The notes under the pieces were generated by a model. It ran no database searches. It was not told the origin of the DNA and saw only the letters and a list, made by a program, of their open reading frames with translations. Shown here piece by piece: positions 8,038 through 16,754 of a stretch of DNA of 45,995 nucleotides (positions are counted from its first letter, which is position 1; each line of letters starts with the position of its first letter). This stretch comes from Clostridiales bacterium (lineage in GTDB: Bacteria; Bacillota; Clostridia; Peptostreptococcales; NVVX01). A program made the position numbers and the translations under genes. The stretch lies in NCBI GenBank assembly GCA_021129775.1, contig JAJOKP010000115.1, positions 1 to 45,995 of the forward strand, read 5' to 3'.

Positions 8038-8757
8038 ATGGGGATAGAAAACAAAAAAACAGAGAACTATTCTGTCAAAATCCATGATTTACCAACTAGT
8101 GAGCGTCCAAGAGAAAGATTGCTTAATAATGGCGCACATGTACTTTCAAATGCAGAACTTTTCGCGATTTTATTATCAACTGGTACTAAAGAAAAGTCTG
8201 CTGTAGCTCTTGCAGAAACCATATTAACCTATGCGCAGGAAGGGCTACGCTTCTTTACAGATTGTACAGTAGAAGAATTAAGTAAAATCAAAGGCATTGG
8301 ACTAGCAAAGTCAGCAAAAATAATAGCGGCAGTAGAGTTAGGTAAGCGTATAGCTTTATCGTCAAAAGTTAATAATTATAGTAAGATAAAAAGTCCTGAC
8401 GATGTTAGTAATATAATAATGGAAAATATGAGGTATCTAAAAAAGGAATATTTTAGCATACTGTTGCTAAATACAAAAAACGAAGTGATTTCCTTAGAGA
8501 ATATTTCGATAGGTAACTTAAACTCTTCTATCGTTCACCCACGTGAAGTTTTTGTAAAGGCAATCAAACGAAGCAGTTCATCAATTATTCTGGCACATAA
8601 TCATCCTAGCGGGGATCCAAAGCCAAGTAATGAAGACATTCAAATAACGAGAAGATTAGTGGAAGCTGGAAAATTAATAGGTATTGCAGTACTAGATCAC
8701 ATAATAATTGGTGATGGGGTATACTGTAGCTTGAAAGAAGAACATCTAATGGATTGA
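8038..8757 (+). CDS. radC: RadC family protein (JAB/MPN domain)
   Basis: A 239-residue protein. Residues 1-90 hold the UPF0758 N-terminal part (LPTSERPRERLLNNGAHVLS and a helix-hairpin-helix, LSKIKGIGLAKSAKI). The C-terminal half is a JAMM metalloprotease-like domain with AHNHPSGDPKPSNED, keeping the zinc-binding H-x-H and aspartate. The historical DNA-repair role of RadC is not supported and its true function is unknown. The ribosome site GGGGGA (8020-8026) lies 11-12 bases from ATG 8038, a long spacing. The gene is placed directly before mreB, a conserved arrangement. Confidence 0.9.
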   Translation: MGIENKKTENYSVKIHDLPTSERPRERLLNNGAHVLSNAELFAILLSTGTKEKSAVALAETILTYAQEGLRFFTDCTVEELSKIKGIGLAKSAKIIAAVELGKRIALSSKVNNYSKIKSPDDVSNIIMENMRYLKKEYFSILLLNTKNEVISLENISIGNLNSSIVHPREVFVKAIKRSSSSIILAHNHPSGDPKPSNEDIQITRRLVEAGKLIGIAVLDHIIIGDGVYCSLKEEHLMD

Positions 8758-8775
8758 TAACTTAGGAGGGAAAAA

Positions 8776-9807
8776 ATGGGTTTGTTAAATATATTTTCAA
8801 AAAACATAGGAATTGATTTAGGTACGGCTAATACTTTGGTGTATGTACAAGGGAAGGGAATAGTGGTGAGAGAACCGTCAGTCGTTGCAATTCGGAATGA
8901 CACAAAAACAGTACTAGCAGTTGGGAAAGAAGCAAAAAAAATGATTGGAAGAACTCCAGGAAATATTGTTGCAATCAGACCGATGAGAGACGGAGTAATA
9001 GCTGATTTTGATGTAACGCAAAATATGTTAAAGTACTTTATTAGAAAAGCCTATCAAGGAAAAGGGTTGTTTAGACAACGTGTTATAATCTGCGTCCCTT
9101 CTGGAGTTACAGAAGTCGAAAAAAGAGCGGTTGAAGAAGCTGCATATCATGCTGGTGCTAGAGAAGCCTACTTGATCGAAGAACCAATGGCTGCAGCAAT
9201 AGGGGCAGGATTACCTGTAGAAGAACCAACTGGGAGCATGATTGTAGATATTGGCGGGGGAACTACTGAGGTGGCGATAATATCGTTAGGCGGCATTGTA
9301 ACTGCTAGATCAATTAGGTTTGGCGGAGACGAGCTAGATGAGGCGGTTATAAATTATATTAAACGGGAATACAAACTTACGATTGGTGAGAGAACTGCGG
9401 AAACAGTTAAGATATCTATTGGTTCGGCTTTCCCAAAAGTAAAAGAGGAAAAGATGTTAGTAAGAGGCAGGGATTTAGTGTCTGGTTTGCCAAAAACTCT
9501 GGAAATAACGTCAAAAGAAATACTAAATGCGCTAAGAGAGCCAATAGGTCAAATTGTCGATGCCATTAAACATACTTTAGAAAGAACGCCACCTGAATTG
9601 GCATCTGATATTATGGAAATGGGAATAATGCTTACTGGCGGTGGAGCAATTTTGGATGGGTTACCTGAACTTGTGCATAAGGAAACTAATATGCCTGTAA
9701 AAGTGGCGGAAGAACCTTTAGATTGTGTGGTATTGGGCACAGGTAAAGCAATTGAAGAAATAAATACTTTGAAAAAAGTTTTAATTATGCCTAAGAAATT
9801 AGGGTAA
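8776..9807 (+). CDS. mreB: Rod shape-determining protein MreB
   Basis: A bacterial actin of 343 residues. Signatures are the phosphate-1 loop [12 protein letters not shown], the phosphate-2 region [28 protein letters not shown], and the adenosine motif [14 protein letters not shown]. MreB filaments under the membrane guide the elongation machinery. It starts 18 bases after radC, behind TTAGGAGGGA, and is followed by mreC and mreD. The sequence is complete and of normal length. Confidence 0.96.
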   Translation: MGLLNIFSKNIGIDLGTANTLVYVQGKGIVVREPSVVAIRNDTKTVLAVGKEAKKMIGRTPGNIVAIRPMRDGVIADFDVTQNMLKYFIRKAYQGKGLFRQRVIICVPSGVTEVEKRAVEEAAYHAGAREAYLIEEPMAAAIGAGLPVEEPTGSMIVDIGGGTTEVAIISLGGIVTARSIRFGGDELDEAVINYIKREYKLTIGERTAETVKISIGSAFPKVKEEKMLVRGRDLVSGLPKTLEITSKEILNALREPIGQIVDAIKHTLERTPPELASDIMEMGIMLTGGGAILDGLPELVHKETNMPVKVAEEPLDCVVLGTGKAIEEINTLKKVLIMPKKLG

Positions 9808-9822
9808 AGTTGGTGGGGGAGA

Positions 9823-10674
9823 ATGTCCAAAAACACAGGTAAAGACAGAACTGTGCGAATCTTAGCAATAGTATCTATTGTTTTGATTAGCATTATGGGA
9901 ATCACGGCAGGGCAAAGAGAAAGGATAACTGCGCTTGAAAGGTGGACTGGTAACATTTTGTCCCCTATTCAAGGTTTTGTTATGACTGTTTCTAATACAA
10001 TTGGCGGTGAGGTAGCTTCAATTGCCAATATAAAAAAAATAAAAGAAGAAAACAAGGTTCTCACAAAAAAAATACCACAATTGCAAAATGAGATAGTTAC
10101 CCTAAGGCTTAAGAGGGAGGAACTTGAAGAGCTGAGAGGTTTAATTCGTGCACTGAATTATGTAAATGAGAATGCAGAAGTCAAGCCTGTGGTTGCTGAT
10201 ATTATTGCAAAAGATCCTGGGAACTGGTTTAATATATTTACCGTAAACGCTGGTGAGAAACATGGCGTAAGAAGTAATAGTATTGTACTAAATTCGAAAG
10301 GACTGATAGGTCGTGTTTATGAGACAGGAGATACATGGGCAAAAGTTGTATCTATTGTTGACAACAATAGTTCTGTCAGTTTTCAAGTTTTAAGAGATGG
10401 CAAGGCTCAAGGGATACTAAGTGGAAGCATTACAAATGAGATTTCTGGTTATTTGTTTGATCCTGAATTTGAAGTAATAGTCGGTGATAAACTTATAACT
10501 TCTGGGCTAGGACTCTATCCCGAGGGAATTATTATAGGAGAAGTAACAGAAGTGCACACTTCAAGTAGTAAGTTGCTTAAAACTATTACTGTAGAACCGG
10601 CCGTGAATTTTAACAGATTGACAAAGGTACTGATAGTTACTCCAAATAATCTTAATAATTTTTTGGAGGAGTAG
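9823..10674 (+). CDS. mreC: Rod shape-determining protein MreC
   Basis: A 283-residue bitopic protein with an N-terminal membrane helix (about 8-27, RILAIVSIVLISIMGITAG), a coiled coil (about 65-108, rich in K, E and L) and an extracytoplasmic beta-barrel pair. The family features KDPGNWFNIFTVNAGEKHGV and SGLGLYPEGIIIGEV are visible. MreC links cytoplasmic MreB to PBP2 and RodA. ATG 9823 follows GGTGGGGGAGA closely. Confidence 0.93.
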   Translation: MSKNTGKDRTVRILAIVSIVLISIMGITAGQRERITALERWTGNILSPIQGFVMTVSNTIGGEVASIANIKKIKEENKVLTKKIPQLQNEIVTLRLKREELEELRGLIRALNYVNENAEVKPVVADIIAKDPGNWFNIFTVNAGEKHGVRSNSIVLNSKGLIGRVYETGDTWAKVVSIVDNNSSVSFQVLRDGKAQGILSGSITNEISGYLFDPEFEVIVGDKLITSGLGLYPEGIIIGEVTEVHTSSSKLLKTITVEPAVNFNRLTKVLIVTPNNLNNFLEE

Positions 10675-10678
10675 GCAG

Positions 10679-11179
10679 GTGAAGAACTTAATTATTGGAA
10701 CCATTATCATGGCGAATTTTATACTGCATACTACATTATTTCATAATTTTAAATTGTTCGGAGTAATTCCTAACACAGCCCTTGTTTTAGTAGTTACATT
10801 TTCAATACATTATGGTAAAAGTAAAGGCGCAGTTATTGGCTTTCTTATGGGGATAATACAAGATATTTTATTTGGCAGAGTTGTAGGGATGAATGCGCTT
10901 GCTTATATGCTTATAGGATATTTTGTTGGGATGATGACCCATAAAATAATAATGGAAAAATTAGTAGTCCCTTTTTTACTCGTAGCACTTTCTACGCTTT
11001 TAAATGCATTGATAAACTTGCTATTTATTTACTTTTTAGGATTTAGAACTGAGGTTTTTTTATTATTCAAGGACATTATTATAGTAGAAATGCCATACAA
11101 TGCTTTTTTATCAGTACCGATATATGTTTATGTCTCAAAAATAATTGATTCGAAATTAATGCAAAAGAGGGGTTACTAA
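10679..11179 (+). CDS. mreD: Rod shape-determining protein MreD
   Basis: A 166-residue membrane protein with about five helices, including the IPNTALVLVVTFSIHYGKSK and GAVIGFLMGIIQDILFG segments typical of MreD. It works with MreC in the elongasome. It starts with GTG 10679, 4 bases after the mreC stop, with GGAGG at 10665-10669 inside the end of mreC, so it is translationally coupled. Confidence 0.9.
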   Translation: MKNLIIGTIIMANFILHTTLFHNFKLFGVIPNTALVLVVTFSIHYGKSKGAVIGFLMGIIQDILFGRVVGMNALAYMLIGYFVGMMTHKIIMEKLVVPFLLVALSTLLNALINLLFIYFLGFRTEVFLLFKDIIIVEMPYNAFLSVPIYVYVSKIIDSKLMQKRGY

Positions 11180-11220
11180 AATTGTGTGTTTACTTGAATT
11201 GCAAAAGGTGATGATGGCTG

Positions 11221-14013
11221 ATGATTCCAGAAAAACTTAAAAACAGGTACAATGTGGTAACTATTGTTTTTATTGCTCTTTTTTTGGTTATTCTATTTAG
11301 ATTAGCATCGCTTATGATTGTTGAAGGAGAAGAACATAGAGAAATATCTGAAAATAGAATTTTCAAAAATATTCCTTTGACGGCTCCAAGGGGAGAGATA
11401 CGAGATAGGTATGGTCGGCTTATTGCAGGAAACAGACCGAGTTTTACAGTGCAAATAATGAAAAACGAAGTTGTCGATGCGAAAATCAATGAAGTAGCAC
11501 TTGCTATTGTTAAAATATTAGAAAGACATGGCGATACATATAAAGATGAGTTCCCAATAGTGATTTCTGAAAATGGGGGATTTGATTTTGTATTTGATAT
11601 TGAAATTAGTGAATGGAGATATGGACATGATATTGGTGATGAACTATCGGCTAAAGAGGCATTTTATGTTATGCTAGAGCGACATGGGATTGAAGAAGAG
11701 AATGCAATTGAAGCGCAGCAACAGTTACTACAGGTACCTAATTTAAGTGTACCCATATCTATTAGAACTTGGAAATTTAGTGAGGAGATGAAAAAACAGT
11801 ATTGGCTAGAGACTCATCGTATCACTGATTTTGAAATTTCAGCATATGATGCGTTTCAACAAATAAGAAATAATGTGTATAGAATTCCTGAAGAATTCTC
11901 AAATTCTGATGCGAGAAAAATAATGGTAATAAGAGAACAGTTGAGAAAACAAGGGTTTTTGCAGTATAGACCAGTAGAAATTGCACATGATATTTCTTGG
12001 AAATCTGTTATAGACATCGAAGAGAATATTTATGATTTTCCAGGAGTGAATATAGTAGTTGAACCGGTTAGGTATTATCCACATGGAAAGCTAGCAGCAC
12101 ATGTTGTAGGTTTTATTGGAAAAATATCACAGCAACATGAGATTGATAAATTCGTAGATGAGTTAGGGTACAGGCGCACAGATTTAATCGGGAAAACAGG
12201 AATTGAGCACAGTTTTGAATTGAATTTGAAAGGTCAGGATGGTTTTAAAGAGGTAATTGTGGATTCGCGAGGAAGGTTGCAAAGTGTAACGAAACGAGAA
12301 GAACCCATCATAGGTGATACTCTATATTTAACTATTGATTTAAACTTACAGTTAAAAGCAGAAGAGGTACTTGAAGAAGTGTTAGAAGCTATTCAAACAG
12401 GCGGGACATTCGAAACCCAATGGGGAACAAATTTATTATATTCTGCCAGAGCGGGTGCAAGGGAAAATGCTAACTCGGCCTCTGTGGTTGTTACTGACGT
12501 GAGAACAGGAGAAGTATTAGCTTTAGTGAATTATCCTGCATTTGATCCTAATTTATTCGCTACAGGAATTAGTTTGAAGGAATGGAGAAACTTAAAACCT
12601 GAAAATGAGAGAGATTTACTGGCACCAAGACCTCTTGCTAACATAGCCTTAAGTACTGCCGTTCAGCCTGGTTCAACTTATAAAATGATTGTTGGTTTAG
12701 CAGCACTAGAACAAGGGATGAGTGAAGATTTTAAAATTCTGGATAGAGGATTTGTAGAAGTAGGGAATCGTATATTTGGCAATTGGCTTTGGAACATGAG
12801 CAGAGCAACGATGGGATGGCAGAATATTGTCGAAGCAATCGAAGACTCGAATAACTTCTTTTTTTACTCCTTAGGTGCTGGTTATGATTTTGGGATGAGG
12901 AGACCCCTCCCATTTAATATGAATATTTATAGAATGCTAGAATTTACACATAAATTCGGACTTGATGACAGGACAGGGATTGAAATTGATATTCCTAGAG
13001 AAAGATCTGGTGGAGTTCCATCAATTGAAAATAAATTGAGAACTACCAAAACGTTGCTAATTAGAGATCTTAAAATGAGGATATCATCTGAAGATTTTAG
13101 TGGAGAACAAAGAATCACTGACGATAAAATAGCAGAAATAATTGAAGAAATCGCAAGTTGGGCTGAAGAAAATCCATCTAGAGGGACAATCGTAAATAGG
13201 TTATTAGATTTTGGTTTTGTATTGGACAGAGCAAATGTTTATACTGACGTAATTAAATTTGATTATTTTAATTTTGCAGCCTGGACTACTGCTGACACTT
13301 TAAACTTTTCAATAGGGCAGGGCCAGCATGCTTATACACCTTTGCAAATGAGTAAATACATGGAGATGCTCGCTAATGGTGGATACCGTTTTCAGACAAG
13401 CATATTAAGCAAAATAAGGAATTATACAGGGGAGACTTTACACAAATTTGAACCAATATTAGTTGACAAAATTGAATTTACTGACGAGGAAAATTTAGCA
13501 ATAATTAAACATGGGATGTTTCAAGTAAATGAAAGAGGAACCGCAAGATTGTTCTTTAGAGACTTCCCAATTGATGTTGCTGGGAAAACGGGAACAGCGC
13601 AAAAATCAGGCTTTATACCACCTCTTAACGAAGTCAGTTATTTACTTGAAAATTTGAAGCATTTTAATGTAGAAGAAGATGAAGTTAGAAAAAAAATGGC
13701 AGAGCTAATGTTACAAGACCATGGAAATCGTAAGGATGAAGCATATGTTATGAGGCGAGCAATACAAGCATTAAATCCACAAATTACAAGACAAATTCTT
13801 AATCAGTATAAAGATGAGTATGATAATTTCGCTTGGTATACTGGCTTCGCTCCCTATCAAGACCCTGAAATTGCTATTTCAGTATTGATTTTTCAAGGGG
13901 GTTCAGGCGGATTTGCCGCTCCGATATTTAGAGAAATTGTTGCTGAGCATATGGGGTTAAACTTGATGGAGAATGAAAGACGTAGATTGACAGAAAATGT
14001 TCTCAGAAGGTAA
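11221..14013 (+). CDS. mrdA: Penicillin-binding protein 2, elongation-type transpeptidase
   Basis: A class B penicillin-binding protein of 930 residues. It has an N-terminal membrane anchor (about 9-29), the PBP dimer domain (RGEIRDRYGRLIAGN) and a transpeptidase domain. The catalytic SxxK is STYK with Ser near 485, SxN is SNN near 543, and KTG lies near 789 (AGKTGTAQKS). It crosslinks side-wall peptidoglycan with MreBCD and a RodA partner. It is 200-300 residues longer than typical PBP2, with extra sequence in the pedestal (about 80-250) and in the transpeptidase domain (about 600-680), as in some clostridial PBP2 proteins. No rodA/ftsW gene is adjacent. Confidence 0.93.
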   Translation: MIPEKLKNRYNVVTIVFIALFLVILFRLASLMIVEGEEHREISENRIFKNIPLTAPRGEIRDRYGRLIAGNRPSFTVQIMKNEVVDAKINEVALAIVKILERHGDTYKDEFPIVISENGGFDFVFDIEISEWRYGHDIGDELSAKEAFYVMLERHGIEEENAIEAQQQLLQVPNLSVPISIRTWKFSEEMKKQYWLETHRITDFEISAYDAFQQIRNNVYRIPEEFSNSDARKIMVIREQLRKQGFLQYRPVEIAHDISWKSVIDIEENIYDFPGVNIVVEPVRYYPHGKLAAHVVGFIGKISQQHEIDKFVDELGYRRTDLIGKTGIEHSFELNLKGQDGFKEVIVDSRGRLQSVTKREEPIIGDTLYLTIDLNLQLKAEEVLEEVLEAIQTGGTFETQWGTNLLYSARAGARENANSASVVVTDVRTGEVLALVNYPAFDPNLFATGISLKEWRNLKPENERDLLAPRPLANIALSTAVQPGSTYKMIVGLAALEQGMSEDFKILDRGFVEVGNRIFGNWLWNMSRATMGWQNIVEAIEDSNNFFFYSLGAGYDFGMRRPLPFNMNIYRMLEFTHKFGLDDRTGIEIDIPRERSGGVPSIENKLRTTKTLLIRDLKMRISSEDFSGEQRITDDKIAEIIEEIASWAEENPSRGTIVNRLLDFGFVLDRANVYTDVIKFDYFNFAAWTTADTLNFSIGQGQHAYTPLQMSKYMEMLANGGYRFQTSILSKIRNYTGETLHKFEPILVDKIEFTDEENLAIIKHGMFQVNERGTARLFFRDFPIDVAGKTGTAQKSGFIPPLNEVSYLLENLKHFNVEEDEVRKKMAELMLQDHGNRKDEAYVMRRAIQALNPQITRQILNQYKDEYDNFAWYTGFAPYQDPEIAISVLIFQGGSGGFAAPIFREIVAEHMGLNLMENERRRLTENVLRR

Positions 14014-14128
14014 GGGCTTGTTCCTAGGTGGATTTTTGCAACAAAAACATTTTTTAAAGATTTAGCAGGACTTCTTTAATTCATAGAGAAGATATATATT
14101 ATGGGGTTACAACAGAGAGGAGCTTACC

Positions 14129-14752
14129 ATGTCTCTAGAAAATGTAATTGAGTTTAAAGGTTCAAAAAATGGTATTTTTGTACATATAAAAGAAGAAGCA
14201 AACTATGATTTAATTAAAAAGAAAATAATTGAAAAATTAGACGAATCTGGCACCTTCTTTAAAGGAGCAAATATGGTAGAAATACAAAATAGTACTCTTA
14301 CTGATAATGAAAAAATAGAATTAGAAAAATTAATTTCTGAAAGATATGAAATTAATATAGTGAAGGAAGAATTACATGATGATTTATATGAGAGTTACTT
14401 TAGTGGAATACTCGAAGGAACTACAAAGTTTATTTATAGGACAATTAGATCAGGGCAGAGGTTTTACTACGAAGGAAATATCGTAATTTTCGGTGATGTT
14501 AACCCAGGAGCGGAAGTAGTAGCAGATGGGAACATTGTTGTGATGGGTAGCTTAAGAGGAGTTGCACATGCAGGAAGAGATGGAAATGTTAGAGCGTGTG
14601 TAGCGGCGTTTAAGCTTGTTCCAACTCAGCTAAGAATTGCAGGATTTATTGCACGATCTGCAGATGGTAATACGTCACATTCAACTCAACCAGAAATTGC
14701 AAAAATAAATAAAGGGGTATTGTGTGTAGAGCCATACTTGCATAAAAAATAA
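14129..14752 (+). CDS. minC: Septum site-determining protein MinC
   Basis: A 207-residue inhibitor of FtsZ assembly. The N-terminal domain (about 1-90) is divergent. The C-terminal beta-helix reads GQRFYYEGNIVIFGDVNPGA, EVVADGNIVVMGSLRGVAHAG and QLRIAGFIARSAD, which is diagnostic for MinC and carries the MinD-binding face. It starts at ATG 14129 behind GAGAGGAGC, 115 bases after the PBP2 stop. That gap holds no clear terminator, so readthrough from mrdA is likely. Confidence 0.93.
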   Translation: MSLENVIEFKGSKNGIFVHIKEEANYDLIKKKIIEKLDESGTFFKGANMVEIQNSTLTDNEKIELEKLISERYEINIVKEELHDDLYESYFSGILEGTTKFIYRTIRSGQRFYYEGNIVIFGDVNPGAEVVADGNIVVMGSLRGVAHAGRDGNVRACVAAFKLVPTQLRIAGFIARSADGNTSHSTQPEIAKINKGVLCVEPYLHKK

Positions 14753-14802
14753 AGAGAGAACGCAAAGTGAAAATACGATAAAAAAAGATTAAGGGGGATT
14801 TT

Positions 14803-15600
14803 ATGGAACAAGTAATAGTGATAACTTCAGGCAAAGGTGGAGTAGGTAAAACTACTGCAACTGCAAATATAGGTTCAGGCCTTGCTCAGCTAGGAAAGAA
14901 AGTTTTAGTTATAGATGCGGATATAGGACTTAGGAATTTGGATGTTGTTATGGGGCTTGAAAACCGCATTGTATATGACATTGTTGATGTTGTAGAAGGA
15001 ACATGTAGACTTAAACAGGCGTTAATAAGAGATAAGAGATTTGAAGGTCTTTTTCTGCTTCCTGCAGCGCAAACTAGAGACAAGGATGCTGTGACTCCTG
15101 ATCAAATGAAGAAATTAACATCTGACCTTAGAGAGATGTTTGATTTTGTATTAATTGATTGTCCAGCAGGAATTGAACAAGGGTTTAAAAATGCAATTGC
15201 AGGAGCAGATAAAGCTATTGTAGTAACAACTCCCGAAATTGCAGCTGTTAGAGATGCAGACAGGATAATTGGATTATTAGAGGCGGCTGAGTTGAGAGAT
15301 CCTGTTCTCATCATAAACAGAATAAGAGTTGATATGGTTAAACGAGGAGATATGATGAACATTGAAGATATGATTGATATTTTAGCAATAGAACTTATTG
15401 GTGTCGTTCCAGATGATGAAGCAATTGTCGTTTCAACAAATAGGGGCGAGCCAGTAGTAATGTTGGGTAAAACTATTGCTGGACAGGCGTTTAAAAATAT
15501 TTCTAGACGCATTTCAGGTGAAGAAGTCCCATTTATCAACAGAGAAGAAGGTCGAAATTTCGCATTAAAACTTAAAAAAATGTTTGGTTTTGCAAATTAG
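14803..15600 (+). CDS. minD: Septum site-determining protein MinD
   Basis: A 265-residue ParA/MinD ATPase with the deviant Walker A SGKGGVGKTT, Walker A' (VLVIDADIGLRNLD) and Walker B (FVLIDCPAGIE). The C-terminal amphipathic membrane-targeting helix (FALKLKKMFGFAN) is intact. It recruits MinC and, with MinE, sets the division site. It starts at ATG 14803 behind AAGGGGGAT. Confidence 0.96.
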   Translation: MEQVIVITSGKGGVGKTTATANIGSGLAQLGKKVLVIDADIGLRNLDVVMGLENRIVYDIVDVVEGTCRLKQALIRDKRFEGLFLLPAAQTRDKDAVTPDQMKKLTSDLREMFDFVLIDCPAGIEQGFKNAIAGADKAIVVTTPEIAAVRDADRIIGLLEAAELRDPVLIINRIRVDMVKRGDMMNIEDMIDILAIELIGVVPDDEAIVVSTNRGEPVVMLGKTIAGQAFKNISRRISGEEVPFINREEGRNFALKLKKMFGFAN

Positions 15601-15619
15601 GGCGCTAGGGGGAAAACAA

Positions 15620-15901
15620 ATGGAGTTATTTAACATATTAAATAAAAAGGGAAAAGCAAGCAAAAATATTGCGAAGGAGAGGCTGAAGCTTGTTCTTGTA
15701 CATGACAGAACAAATTGTTCTCCTCATTTTCTTAGCATGGTGAAAGAAGACATAATTAAAGTGATAGCGGATTATATGGAAATTGATGAAGAGGGGCTGG
15801 ATATAAAAATAGTTAGGACTAAGAGTGGAGCTGACGGGGCAACTGTGCCTGCGCTAGTTGCAAATATACCTATAAAAAAAATGAAAGATAGACGAAGGTA
15901 A
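15620..15901 (+). CDS. minE: Cell division topological specificity factor MinE
   Basis: A 93-residue protein with the MinE pattern: an N-terminal amphipathic MinD-contact helix ([20 protein letters not shown]), a strand [10 protein letters not shown], and a C-terminal dimer domain [20 protein letters not shown]. Its presence implies an oscillating Min system, which some Clostridia have while Bacillus uses DivIVA/MinJ. ATG 15620 follows AGGGGGAAAA, 19 bases after minD. Confidence 0.93.
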   Translation: MELFNILNKKGKASKNIAKERLKLVLVHDRTNCSPHFLSMVKEDIIKVIADYMEIDEEGLDIKIVRTKSGADGATVPALVANIPIKKMKDRRR

Positions 15902-15918
15902 TAGACACGGAGGTGCGT

Positions 15919-16323
15919 ATGAATATTGCACTAATTGCACATGATGCAAAAAAAGATTTAATGATAGATTTCGTATTGGCATATGAGTTATTATTAGGGA
16001 AACATTCCTTGTTTTCAACGGGTAATACGGGTAAACGGATAATGGAAGCAACGACATTAAGTGTCAAAAGATTTCAATCAGGTCCTTACGGAGGAGACCA
16101 ACAAATTGGAGCAGAAATTGCGAATAATAGAATGGATATGGTAATTTTCTTAAGAGATCCCATGTCTTCCCAACCACATGAACCTGATATTCAGGCATTA
16201 ATAAGATTATGCGACGTTCACTTAATTCCTGTTGCAACAAACATAGCTACAGGAGAGCTCTTAATTAAAGGACTTGAAAGAGGCGACCTAGAGTGGAGAC
16301 ATTTAGCGAAGTACAAGAAATAG
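15919..16323 (+). CDS. mgsA: Methylglyoxal synthase
   Basis: A 134-residue enzyme converting dihydroxyacetone phosphate to methylglyoxal and phosphate, an overflow bypass of glycolysis. It shows the start [23 protein letters not shown], the catalytic aspartate in [14 protein letters not shown], and [18 protein letters not shown] 15919 is preferred with GGAGG at 15909-15913; the GTG at 15913 overlaps that site. It is the last gene of the shape and division run, as in other Clostridia, and is followed by a clear terminator. Confidence 0.95.
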   Translation: MNIALIAHDAKKDLMIDFVLAYELLLGKHSLFSTGNTGKRIMEATTLSVKRFQSGPYGGDQQIGAEIANNRMDMVIFLRDPMSSQPHEPDIQALIRLCDVHLIPVATNIATGELLIKGLERGDLEWRHLAKYKK

Positions 16324-16395
16324 CAATACTGCTTTTATAATATTACTGATATTAAGATGGAAAATAGACTTCACAACATGTGAATATGTTTGTTT

Positions 16396-16425
16396 AAGAC
16401 TATTACCTAGTAGTAGTCTTTTTTA
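16396..16425 (+). terminator. Rho-independent terminator after mgsA
   Basis: AAGACTATTAC (16396-16406) pairs with GTAGTAGTCTT (16410-16420) with one G-T pair and a 3-base loop, followed by a T tract to 16424. It ends the long operon beginning near 7248. Confidence 0.85.
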
Positions 16426-16513
16426 TGGTCTATTTGACTATTTCTATTAGTATTAATATTCGAATGTACTAAAATATAAACATTTCAAATATAGTATACT
16501 AGGTGGGAAAACA

Positions 16514-16621
16514 TGGGGTCAGGCATTTGTATATTTATAAACACATAAGGGCAGGTATTTATGCCCAGCATTGTATGCCCTGCATTGCATAAGTTTATAA
16601 ATATACAAATGCCTGACCCCA
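16514..16621. repeat. 108-base perfect-armed palindromic element with inner hairpins
   Basis: The 29-base outer arms (16514-16542 and 16593-16621) are perfect complements and begin TGGGGTCAGGCATTTGTATA. The 50-base centre contains GGGCA/TGCCC arms that can form one or two smaller hairpins, giving a branched structure. It lies in the 430-base gap between mgsA and the next gene, which otherwise holds only the terminator at 16396 and AT-rich DNA with no convincing promoter. It shares the GGGG(T/A)C-type end with the elements at 2704 and 5459. Confidence 0.85.
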
Positions 16622-16754
16622 CACTATACTAAAGTGAGGGTTTGAAAAAAATCTTCAAAGTAAACAAGGACGCCATGTTTTCTGCCAAAATCGTTATTAA
16701 TATGGTATGATAATGGAGATAATATTTTGATTTAAGTTGAACGGAGGATAAATA

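Noticed and set aside
16514-16621. tRNA gene, because of a cloverleaf-like fold
   Set aside because: No acceptor, D, T-psi-C or anticodon motifs are present; the outer stem of 29 pairs is far too long.
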